Part shown: piece after piece, positions 1-6,797 of the stretch
Position numbering within the stretch: position 1 is the stretch's first letter
Layout: each line of letters opens with the position of its first letter
Source of the DNA: Microcaldota archaeon
GTDB lineage: Archaea; Micrarchaeota; Micrarchaeia; Micrarchaeales; CABMGC01
Direction: 5' to 3'
Length of the DNA stretch: 28,055 bases
Assembly: GCA_021803405.1 (NCBI GenBank)
Contig: JAJZLO010000021.1
Span: forward strand, 1 to 28,055
Position numbers and translations under genes: made by a program
The notes under the pieces: generated by a model
The model's input: the letters and a program-made list of their open reading frames with translations, nothing else
What the model was told of the DNA's origin: nothing
Databases searched by the model: none

Positions 1-31
1 GCCGATCGCTCTGCCATTGAGCTACAACGGG
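1..31 (-). tRNA. tRNA, 5' part only (cut by window edge)
   Basis: Read on the minus strand, this stretch gives a tRNA 5' half. It shows a seven-base acceptor strand CCCGTTG, then T8 A9, a D stem GCTC/GAGC closing the loop AATGGCA, and the start of the anticodon stem (ATCGG) followed by C32. The anticodon itself lies beyond the window edge. The stem ATCGG is common in tRNA-Asn(GUU), but that identity is only a guess. The TATA-like run at 42-52 lies between this tRNA and the divergent AAA+ gene. Confidence 0.8.
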
Positions 32-41
32 ATAAAAGCAA

Positions 42-52
42 CTATATATAAG
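42..52 (+). promoter_or_regulatory. TATA box of the AAA+ gene
   Basis: The run CTATATATAAG is centred about 27 bases before the ATG at 74. That is the normal archaeal distance from TATA box to transcription start, so the mRNA is probably leaderless. The element is nearly symmetric. It sits only about 16 bases from the 5' end of the divergent tRNA, too close to serve that tRNA with standard spacing. Confidence 0.55.
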
Positions 53-73
53 CATTAGATAACTATAAAAATT

Positions 74-2938
74 ATGCCTGAATCAAAAAAGTATAAAATA
101 TCCGATCCAAAGTACATGGGTAATGTAGATAAGATAGAAGTTAGCTCTAAATCAGAGCCTAAAAAAGTCGCTTACCCAGCAAAAGACATAAAGACACCAA
201 TAAAAAAAGAGATTGAGGAGTCTAGTAAAAAAGAAAGAAAAAATGAACAAATATCTACTCCCCTTACATTTTATTGGTTTAAAGAATGGCTACGAGAGTT
301 CGCCAATAATAAATACTTCCCTGACGCTATGCTCTCATTTTTTGCGCTTCTAAGCGTTTCAATAGCCTTTCCATTCTACCCTATTATACTCTTAATACCA
401 CTTCTTGTCATTACCTTCTTCCTTTCAAGATACCATCCACTTGCAGGTCTAATGGCTCTTTTGTTTATAACCTTCCCAATATATATGTATCAAGCACCTC
501 TGCTAGCATGGTTTTATGCCTTCTTTCTTACCATAGCGTTGGTTTTTGGTTTTAAGCATTATCGTTCTATAATCTTTGCATATACACTGATTGTACTTCC
601 ATTTTCGTTTATAGGTTATGTAATAGAAATACCAATCTTTGTATTGGGAATTTTATATATAGGGATGAAGCGTTCGTTAATAGCTACAACATTGGCAATA
701 ATGGCAATACCTGTTCTTTCGGCTCTTACTGGAATAACGGTGTTTGCGCCTATAACTTATAACGTTGCAGGGTTTAGATCAATGACTGGTGCTACTCCTG
801 CATTTCAGTTACTGTCTCCTTCGAAGACAATGCCTACATTATCCACATTTCCTTCTGATATGTTAATCGGTATAGAGAGCTTTCTTACCTCCTATTCGTA
901 CATAACCGAGGGCATATACCTTGCAATTTCAGCTTTTGCATACGGTTCTGCCTATATACTAATACAATTAGTCGTTTGGCTTGTAGTTGTACTCTCGATT
1001 AGTTTATATGTAATGAAACACCGTTCAATCTATAAAAGTTCAGAGTCAAGTCTTTATGCATTGGCAATACTTGTTGTTTATGCGGTGCTGCTTTATTACT
1101 TTGGCGAATCCATAAGCCTTCTTTCAATATCTGGATTTATAGTGGCGCCATTATTTTTGCTGCTCTTAGAGTTTAATGATATAGATGTGGTAAGGGTTCT
1201 AGACGTAATGAAAAGGGACTTCCTAAGCACCTTCGGGGAGTCTTTTGAGGAGCTCTCATATGGTGTAAAAGAGAGTTTAAGCGACATAGGTAATTATGAT
1301 CAAACCAAGAACGAGCTTACTGAAGCTATATTACAACCAATTGAGCATAAAGGAATATCTGGAGCATATAAAATAAAACCCTCAAAAGGCATACTTCTTT
1401 TTGGTCCTCCTGGAACCGGAAAAACAATGCTTATGCGCGCAATTTCAAAAGAAATACGTGCAAGATTCATTTATGTAAAAGCATCTTCAATAATCTCGGC
1501 AAGCCCTGGAGATAGCTCAAAGGCGCTATCAAAGATCTTTGACTCTGCAAGAGCGCACACGCCGACTGTATTGTTCTTTGATGAAATAGACGGGATAAGC
1601 GCTAAGAGATCAGACTCAACAAATGAATCGAACAGGGAGCTTCTCTCAGATCTTCTCAGCGAGATGGACGGCTTTCAAAAAATAGACGGCGTTGTAATAG
1701 TCGGTTCAACAAATGTGCCTAACTTGATAGACTCTGCCTTATTAAGACCAGGTAGATTTGATCGTATAATATATATGTCCTTGCCAGACAATAACGGCAG
1801 GCTTGAGATCTTTAAAAAATATGCTGCAAAGTATCCTGTAAGCTCTAATCTTGATTATGAAAAACTTGCAAGGCTTACGACCAGGTTTTCAGGTGCAGAC
1901 ATTGCAGCAATATTCTCAGAAACTGCGGCTAAGGTTGCAGGAGACGCTATAAAAAACTCAAAGCCTCTCAAGATACAGACCTCAGATTTGCTTACAGTTA
2001 TAAGTTCGGTAAAGCCTTCTACTTCATTGTCAGCGTTAGAGCAATACGAAAAGTTCAAGATAGATTTTGAGAGAAGGCTTAATCCTGAGTCGATAGAAAA
2101 GAAACCAGAGGTTCTTTTGGATGATGTTGTCAATCTATCCGAAGCCAAAAAAGCCTTAGACGAAGCTATACGCATACCGCTAGAACATCCTAATTTAGTA
2201 AGATCTTACAAGATTAAGAACATAACTGGTATACTTCTATATGGTCCACCAGGCTGCGGGAAGACAATGCTGATGAAGGCAGTATCAAACCAATATACAG
2301 ATATAAAGCTTATCCACATATTGGGTTCTGATTTAAGTAAGGAAGGATATGATAACGCAGTCAATACAATAAAAGAGTCATTTCTAAGGGCAAAGGAGAA
2401 TGCTCCATCGGTTATTTTTATAGACGAGATAGACTCCCTTGTTCCTGATCGTTCCAACACCAATGAATTGGGAATAAAGATAACCTCTGAGTTTCTAAGA
2501 GAGTTCGAAGAGCTTAAGGAAACTGAGGGCGTTGTTCTTGTGGGCGCTACAAACAGGCCAGAAGCTATAGACCCTGCATTAATTCGTCCAGGAAGGCTGG
2601 ATAAATTAATATATGTTAAACCTCCAGGAAAGGATGCGAGAGAGGAGCTTTTCAGGAAGACATTAATCGACTCGCCTATTGCTTCGGATATAAATTTTGC
2701 TGTTCTTTCATCTTCGTCTAGCGGTTATACCGGCGCTGAAATAGTGGAGATTTGCAGAGAGGCCAAGATGCAAGCTCTTGAAAAAACAATAGAACGTAAC
2801 GATGATGACTCTGATTCAGAGAATAAAGAAGCGTTATCTATGGATATGTTGCTTTCTATAATAAAAAAGACAAAACCACAAGCAAGTAAAATTATATTAT
2901 CTAAATACGACATCTTTGAGTCTGAGCATCTACGCTAA
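74..2938 (+). CDS. Membrane-embedded tandem AAA+ ATPase (CDC48/p97-like)
   Basis: This 954-aa protein has a hydrophilic, Lys/Glu-rich N-terminus (about 1-75), then a hydrophobic region with roughly eight to nine membrane segments (about 85-365), then two AAA+ modules. Module D1 has Walker A GPPGTGKT (444-451), Walker B FFDE (501-504) and the arginine-finger region RPGRFDR (558-564). Module D2 has GPPGCGKT (724-731), FIDE (782-785) and RPGRLD (838-843). The module order and sequence resemble CDC48/p97, the unfolding ATPase of protein quality control. The soluble CDC48 N-domain is absent and appears replaced by the membrane region, and the C-terminus (SEHLR) lacks the HbYX proteasome-docking motif. 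No protease domain is present, so it is not FtsH. I infer an ATP-driven unfoldase or extractor at the cytoplasmic face of the membrane; substrate and partners are unknown. The gene stands alone, with a TATA box at leaderless spacing. Confidence 0.88.
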   Translation: MPESKKYKISDPKYMGNVDKIEVSSKSEPKKVAYPAKDIKTPIKKEIEESSKKERKNEQISTPLTFYWFKEWLREFANNKYFPDAMLSFFALLSVSIAFPFYPIILLIPLLVITFFLSRYHPLAGLMALLFITFPIYMYQAPLLAWFYAFFLTIALVFGFKHYRSIIFAYTLIVLPFSFIGYVIEIPIFVLGILYIGMKRSLIATTLAIMAIPVLSALTGITVFAPITYNVAGFRSMTGATPAFQLLSPSKTMPTLSTFPSDMLIGIESFLTSYSYITEGIYLAISAFAYGSAYILIQLVVWLVVVLSISLYVMKHRSIYKSSESSLYALAILVVYAVLLYYFGESISLLSISGFIVAPLFLLLLEFNDIDVVRVLDVMKRDFLSTFGESFEELSYGVKESLSDIGNYDQTKNELTEAILQPIEHKGISGAYKIKPSKGILLFGPPGTGKTMLMRAISKEIRARFIYVKASSIISASPGDSSKALSKIFDSARAHTPTVLFFDEIDGISAKRSDSTNESNRELLSDLLSEMDGFQKIDGVVIVGSTNVPNLIDSALLRPGRFDRIIYMSLPDNNGRLEIFKKYAAKYPVSSNLDYEKLARLTTRFSGADIAAIFSETAAKVAGDAIKNSKPLKIQTSDLLTVISSVKPSTSLSALEQYEKFKIDFERRLNPESIEKKPEVLLDDVVNLSEAKKALDEAIRIPLEHPNLVRSYKIKNITGILLYGPPGCGKTMLMKAVSNQYTDIKLIHILGSDLSKEGYDNAVNTIKESFLRAKENAPSVIFIDEIDSLVPDRSNTNELGIKITSEFLREFEELKETEGVVLVGATNRPEAIDPALIRPGRLDKLIYVKPPGKDAREELFRKTLIDSPIASDINFAVLSSSSSGYTGAEIVEICREAKMQALEKTIERNDDDSDSENKEALSMDMLLSIIKKTKPQASKIILSKYDIFESEHLR

Positions 2939-2959
2939 GTAGATATGTTTTATTAGAAT

Positions 2960-2992
2960 CATTAATAAACCATTAATAAACCATTAATAAAC
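2960..2992. repeat. Three tandem copies of an 11-bp unit
   Basis: The unit CATTAATAAAC occurs three times without gaps (2960-2970, 2971-2981, 2982-2992). The array lies in the short spacer between the convergent AAA+ gene and the secreted-protein gene. It may be a simple slippage product or part of a bidirectional termination region; nothing shows a function. Confidence 0.9.
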
Positions 2993-3003
2993 ATAAGGTG
3001 TCA

Positions 3004-3768
3004 TTACCTGCTTTTTCTATAGAAATATACTACTCCTATTATTATTAAAAGTCCAATGCCTAAAAACATCTCTGTTGAATATTTAGTATACACTTCATTC
3101 AAGTAGTTCAAAACCTCGGTCTCTGGCGATTCGGTAGTCACGTACTGGAATGAAAACTGTGAAAGAGGCTCTCCGGTATACCATGAAAATTCCGTATCAT
3201 TGCTATAATTGCCTACAAAATTAGGTCTAGGCGTGTCTGGCAGAGGATATATACTTACTATGTCCGCACCGTTTGGTATGATTAAGTTTAATCTGGTGTT
3301 GCTTGGAAGTATCTGGCCGCTTGCTTCTTGTTCAAAATTAAAGATGCTGTTGTTAAATGAGTACTCAAATTTTCTAGGAGCTATATTTTTTATTATGGTC
3401 GCATTTTTAACGTAATAGTTCATTGTCATAGTTGCATATCCTCCTCCTGGAACAGTGATTATAGGTCCGGGAAGAAACTCAAAGTTATAAAAACTATGTC
3501 CACTACCAAGTATATGTTGTTCCAATCCACTTGTCAACAGTACCTTCTGCCACTCGCTAAGTGTTACTCCAATCGCATCCTTATTTTGTTGATATGTTGT
3601 TATTGAAGTATTGCTTGCGTATACGGTGAAAACCTCAATTACGTGCGCGGTTTGATTTGGATTAAGTATAAGTGTGGTGTTTATATATGTTATATTATAG
3701 TAAGCATACGCATTTGACAAAACATAAAAAAAGCTCATAAAAGCAAGTATATATACAACTCCGCGCAT
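3004..3768 (-). CDS. Secreted, C-terminally membrane-anchored protein, unknown function
   Basis: I do not recognise the family of this 254-aa protein. It opens with a signal peptide-like hydrophobic segment (about 3-22, ending SNAYA), which would export the chain. The middle is a beta-rich extracellular region with many N-glycosylation sequons (N-x-S/T), a common look for archaeal surface proteins. The end is a single hydrophobic segment (about 232-250) followed by the basic tail YRKSR. That makes a type I membrane topology with nearly the whole chain outside the cell. The tail architecture (hydrophobic helix plus basic cluster) is also what sorting enzymes recognise, and an archaeosortase is encoded elsewhere in the window, but none of the known tripartite CTERM motifs is visible. 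It is divergent from the uL30 gene and convergent with the AAA+ gene. Confidence 0.75.
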   Translation of the reverse strand: MRGVVYILAFMSFFYVLSNAYAYYNITYINTTLILNPNQTAHVIEVFTVYASNTSITTYQQNKDAIGVTLSEWQKVLLTSGLEQHILGSGHSFYNFEFLPGPIITVPGGGYATMTMNYYVKNATIIKNIAPRKFEYSFNNSIFNFEQEASGQILPSNTRLNLIIPNGADIVSIYPLPDTPRPNFVGNYSNDTEFSWYTGEPLSQFSFQYVTTESPETEVLNYLNEVYTKYSTEMFLGIGLLIIIGVVYFYRKSR

Positions 3769-3796
3769 AACATCAATGGTTTATATTATGTGTTAA

Positions 3797-3806
3797 TATT
3801 TAAATA
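3797..3806 (-). promoter_or_regulatory. Putative TATA box for the secreted-protein gene
   Basis: On the minus strand this reads TATTTAAATA, a good match to the archaeal TATA consensus. It is centred about 33 bases upstream of the ATG at 3768, implying a leader of only a few bases. Confidence 0.45.
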
Positions 3807-3850
3807 CTTTAATATGTAAATAGGTTATGAGTTTTAGTACGTTTATTATA

Positions 3851-3878
3851 TACTTTCATAAAGCGCTGTCAGAAAGTA
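3851..3878. promoter_or_regulatory. Interrupted palindrome, candidate operator
   Basis: Arms TACTTTC (3851-3857) and GAAAGTA (3872-3878) are perfect inverted repeats. A smaller palindrome AGCGCT (3862-3867) sits exactly at the same centre. In total 11 of 14 symmetric pairs match. It abuts the putative TATA box of the uL30 operon (about 3879-3885) and lies in the divergent spacer, where a dimeric regulator could act on one or both genes. Confidence 0.45.
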
Positions 3879-3885
3879 ATATATA
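3879..3885 (+). promoter_or_regulatory. Putative TATA box of the uL30 operon
   Basis: The AT run ATATATA begins directly after the right arm of the palindrome. A start site 22-28 bases downstream would fall at or just after the ATG of the 17-codon mini-ORF at 3904, and well before the uL30 ATG at 3954. Confidence 0.4.
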
Positions 3886-3903
3886 GCTTTATAACTCAAT
3901 ATC

Positions 3904-3957
3904 ATGCGTAATGTCAATGTCTATTTGAAAATGTTAAGCAACAAGGTCTTTTTATGA
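3904..3957 (+). CDS. Putative 17-aa leader ORF overlapping the uL30 start
   Basis: An ATG at 3904 opens MRNVNVYLKMLSNKVFL and stops with TGA at 3955-3957. That TGA overlaps the uL30 start codon as ATGA. The predicted transcription start lies near 3904-3910, so the mini-ORF could be translated leaderless and feed ribosomes to uL30 by coupling. A chance ORF this short is common; only the two coincident boundaries make it noteworthy. The alternative is that the stretch is plain 5' untranslated leader carrying the AAGGT ribosome-binding site at 3943-3947. Confidence 0.3.
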   Translation: MRNVNVYLKMLSNKVFL

Positions 3958-4379
3958 ACTCAAAGTTGGAAAATAAATTACTCGCAATAATAAGAGTTAG
4001 AGGCAGGGTAGGAGTTAGGCAAAGTATAACGGAGACATTAAACAGGTTAAATCTTAAAAGGGTTAATAATCTTGCAATAGTCTTTGGGAACAAATCAATG
4101 CTAGGAATGATACAAAAATGCAATGATTTTGTTACTTATGGAGAGATAAAAGAAGATACTCTAAATAAGCTTTTTGAGGCAAAAGGCATAACGCTTAAGA
4201 AAGAAGAGCTTGATTTAGTTCAAAAGGGAAAAAAGAATCTAAAGAGCATAATAAATAAAAGCATAACTATGCATCCTCCAAGGCATGGCTATGAAGGAAT
4301 TAAAAAAGGTTACAGTTCTGGCGGTGCACTTGGTTATAGGGGAGAAGATATAAATACACTAATTAAAAGAATGTTATAA
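3954..4379 (+). CDS. rpl30: 50S ribosomal protein uL30 (archaeal L30)
   Basis: This 141-aa protein is the archaeal/eukaryal form of uL30 (L7-like), longer than bacterial L30, and belongs to the large ribosomal subunit. The start LLAIIRVRGRVGVR and the following TLNRLNLKRVNNLAIVF are the conserved L30 signature. The tail holds the archaeal extension with MHPPRHGYEG and GGALGYRGEDINTLIKRML. An AAGGT ribosome-binding site (3943-3947) lies a few bases before the ATG. The uL15 gene follows after 11 bases, the standard archaeal spc-operon order. uS5, which usually precedes uL30 in this operon, is not here; a divergent unrelated gene is found instead. Confidence 0.95.
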   Translation: MNSKLENKLLAIIRVRGRVGVRQSITETLNRLNLKRVNNLAIVFGNKSMLGMIQKCNDFVTYGEIKEDTLNKLFEAKGITLKKEELDLVQKGKKNLKSIINKSITMHPPRHGYEGIKKGYSSGGALGYRGEDINTLIKRML

Positions 4380-4390
4380 AAGGTTTATTT

Positions 4391-4789
4391 ATGGTACTAA
4401 GAAGAGTTAAGAAGAACAGAAAAAACCTAGGCCGAAGGACGTGGGCAGCTGGGAATAAGAAAAACAACAGAGGCGCAGGTAGCAGAGGAGGTACCGGAAA
4501 AGCAGGCAGAAAACATAAATGGACACGTATGGTTAAGTACGAAAAGGACAGAATAGGAAAGCCCGGCTTTACCAGATGGGGTTCAACTAAGCTTAGCGTC
4601 ATAAATTTAGATATGCTCTCTAAAAAAGCCGAGTTATCTAAAGAGGCAAAACCTTTGCTTGAGTTTAAGGGCTATAAGGTACTTAGCAACGGAGTATTGA
4701 CAAAACCTGCTTTAATAAAGGCAGATGCATTTTCTAAGAAAGCGATAGAAAAGATAAAATCAGCCGGTGGAGAGGCAGTATCTTTATAA
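4391..4789 (+). CDS. rpl15: 50S ribosomal protein uL15 (archaeal L15)
   Basis: This 132-aa protein is a large-subunit ribosomal protein. Its basic, Gly-rich N-terminus (RNRGAGSRGGTGKAGRKHK-like, about residues 20-45) is the uL15 hallmark that threads into rRNA. The C-terminus (KVLSNGVLTKPALIKADAFSK, then AGG) is the conserved globular end. It lies 11 bases after uL30. In most archaea the next gene is secY; here a glycosyltransferase starts 10 bases downstream, so the ribosomal-protein operon is broken at this point. Confidence 0.95.
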   Translation: MVLRRVKKNRKNLGRRTWAAGNKKNNRGAGSRGGTGKAGRKHKWTRMVKYEKDRIGKPGFTRWGSTKLSVINLDMLSKKAELSKEAKPLLEFKGYKVLSNGVLTKPALIKADAFSKKAIEKIKSAGGEAVSL

Positions 4790-4799
4790 TAGTGTATAG

Positions 4800-5987
4800 A
4801 TGGAAAAGCTTAATCTTGCTTTTTATACCGATACGTATGAGCCTGCAATAGACGGCGTAGTAAGTTCGATAGTAAACTTCAAGAAGGAGCTAGAGTCTCG
4901 CGGTCATTCTGTGTATATCTTCACAAGTACCAAGTTCCTTTCAAAGGCTCCTAAACGCAAAAATATCTTTTTATATCCTGGAGTGGGTTTTAAGCCATAC
5001 CCTCAATATAGCATGGCCTTATTTCCTTATAACTCCATCTTAAAGTTAAGCAAGTTGGATATTGACATAATACATGCACAAACTCCATTTTTTATGGGAT
5101 TTGCAGGTATGATGAGTGCAAAACTAGGTAAATATCCAATAGTGGGTTCATTTCATACTATGGTAAATAATAAATCTGTTATAAACGATTATTATCCTAA
5201 AAATCCTCAGCTACGTAAACTTACTAGTAAGTATTTATGGAAGTATGTTATTTTTTTCTATAAAAAATGCAATGTTACAATCTCCCCTTCAAATGTAATA
5301 ACACAAATGCTTAAGAGTCATGGTTTAAATACGGTAACTACAGTTCCAAACAGCGTCGATACAACTCATTTTACGCCTAAAATAAGCGGGGATCAATTTA
5401 GACAATCTATGGGAATAAAAGATAATGAAAAGATAGTACTTTATGTGGGCAGGCTTAGTAAAGAGAAGAAGCTAGATGTTTTGTTAAAAGCAGCAAAGAC
5501 GCTTTCAAAGAGAAAAAAGGACATAAAGTTTTTAATTGCCGGCTCAGGCCCTGCAGATATATACTATAAGATAATAATGCGTAGGCTTGGCCTAGAAAAT
5601 GTACAGTTCTTAGGTCCTATAAGCAGAGAAAAGCTTCCAGAGGTATATGCAGCTGCGGATGTTTTTTGTATACCATCGACATTTGAGACTCAGGGTATAG
5701 TTGCTTTAGAAGCTATGGCATCAGGAAAACCGGTAGTATGTGCTGATTATTTAGCTTTAAAGGAGCTCATAATTAATGGCAAAAACGGAGAAAAATTCAA
5801 TCCGGGCGATTATCTTGCTTGCTCTAAAAAGATAGAAAAAGCTTTAAATAATTCAGATGCATATATTAAAGAGGCAGTTAACACTGCGATGAGGTTTTCT
5901 CCAAGTAAAGTAACTGATAAATTGCTTGAGGTATATGACTCAGTATTAAATCAAGACAAAGAGCAAACAAATAAACTACTAAATTAA
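4800..5987 (+). CDS. Glycosyltransferase family 4 (GT-B fold)
   Basis: This 395-aa cytoplasmic or membrane-associated enzyme transfers a sugar from an activated nucleotide donor. The N-terminal Rossmann half starts with FYTDTYEPAIDGVVSSI, which resembles GT4 enzymes acting on lipid acceptors (diglucosyl-diacylglycerol or mannosyl-phosphatidylinositol types), followed by HAQTPFFMGFAG. The C-terminal GT1-like half has VGRLSKEKKLDVLLKAA, GSGP and the E-x7-E donor-binding motif ETQGIVALE (E296 and E304). By family analogy it may build a glycolipid head group or a step of N-glycan assembly; the acceptor cannot be told from sequence. It follows uL15 by only 10 bases, so it is probably co-transcribed with the ribosomal proteins. 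Confidence 0.88.
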   Translation: MEKLNLAFYTDTYEPAIDGVVSSIVNFKKELESRGHSVYIFTSTKFLSKAPKRKNIFLYPGVGFKPYPQYSMALFPYNSILKLSKLDIDIIHAQTPFFMGFAGMMSAKLGKYPIVGSFHTMVNNKSVINDYYPKNPQLRKLTSKYLWKYVIFFYKKCNVTISPSNVITQMLKSHGLNTVTTVPNSVDTTHFTPKISGDQFRQSMGIKDNEKIVLYVGRLSKEKKLDVLLKAAKTLSKRKKDIKFLIAGSGPADIYYKIIMRRLGLENVQFLGPISREKLPEVYAAADVFCIPSTFETQGIVALEAMASGKPVVCADYLALKELIINGKNGEKFNPGDYLACSKKIEKALNNSDAYIKEAVNTAMRFSPSKVTDKLLEVYDSVLNQDKEQTNKLLN

Positions 5988-6053
5988 AATATTAAAAATA
6001 ATAAAAAGAAATAAGGCGATTGACTGGAAGAAAAGTTAAGTACTGTAAGTACA

Positions 6054-6797
6054 TTGCAAGATGAGAAAAGCACCGAAACTACTCCTGCTACAAAGGAAGA
6101 TTCTACTACCAAAGCTTCTGCTACGGTTACAACACAGAATAACCCTGCTCAAGGTAGACAAGCACAAAGGCAGTCTTCACAGTTCGATTACTCGATAAAA
6201 CTTCCTGAAGGCGCAACTGAGCGTCAAAAGGAGCTTGCCAAAGCTATAGAAGAAGAGAGAAAGTTAAAAGCTAAGGTTATTTTTGATATTAAACGTTTTA
6301 AGAGAAAGCTTGCTTATAAATTGGCAGAACAAGAGGCTACAAAGAAACTAACCGAGGCCGCAAGCAAGAACAACACTAAAAACATAGGATATCTGCGCAG
6401 GAGAAAAGAAAGATTAGAGTTTAGGATTTCTACAGAGGCATATACTCTTGATGTAGAAAAAGATTTAATAAGAAAAAAGAATGAGATAGACTCTCAGCTC
6501 AATGAAGCGATAAAAAGCTATCGTGCAAAAAGAAAGGCAGAGTTTATAATAGGCGACATATCTGAGCTTAATAAAAACATAGAAGACTCAAACAAAAAAA
6601 TACTTGAGATAGAAAAGAAGTTAGACGATCTTTACAATGAACTTAGAAAGTTAAGCGGACAGCAAAGAAGATCTTCTTCAACTCCACATAAAAGGGAAAA
6701 GCAGCCTGAGCAGAAACCTATCGAGATTAGCCTTGCAGATATAGCCATAATAAAAGGCAAAAAGGAGCAGGGCGAAAATGATTACGATGGGGAGTAA
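6054..6797 (+). CDS. Archaeal coiled-coil protein (COG1340-like)
   Basis: The protein is about 247 aa. It has a disordered Thr/Gln/Ser-rich N-terminus (about 1-45), a long charged coiled coil (about 55-200) with the stretch YLRRRKERLEFRIST that recalls the uncharacterised archaeal coiled-coil family COG1340, then a basic Gln/Ser-rich linker and a short C-terminal helix. No enzymatic motif is visible. The start is uncertain. The frame is open back to a stop at 6021-6023, and the only standard start is TTG at 6054, which has no good ribosome-binding site. A CTG at 6024 lies seven bases after AAGG (6013-6016). The stop codon directly abuts the GTG start of the beta-CASP nuclease, so the two are translationally linked and may act together on RNA; that functional link is inference. 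Confidence 0.72.
   Translation: MQDEKSTETTPATKEDSTTKASATVTTQNNPAQGRQAQRQSSQFDYSIKLPEGATERQKELAKAIEEERKLKAKVIFDIKRFKRKLAYKLAEQEATKKLTEAASKNNTKNIGYLRRRKERLEFRISTEAYTLDVEKDLIRKKNEIDSQLNEAIKSYRAKRKAEFIIGDISELNKNIEDSNKKILEIEKKLDDLYNELRKLSGQQRRSSSTPHKREKQPEQKPIEISLADIAIIKGKKEQGENDYDGE

Noticed and set aside
74..2938. The membrane AAA+ protein as FtsH
   Set aside because: It has two AAA modules and no HEXXH zinc protease domain.
2960..2992. The tandem 11-bp repeat as a CRISPR array
   Set aside because: There are no spacers between copies and the unit is far too short; no cas genes are present.
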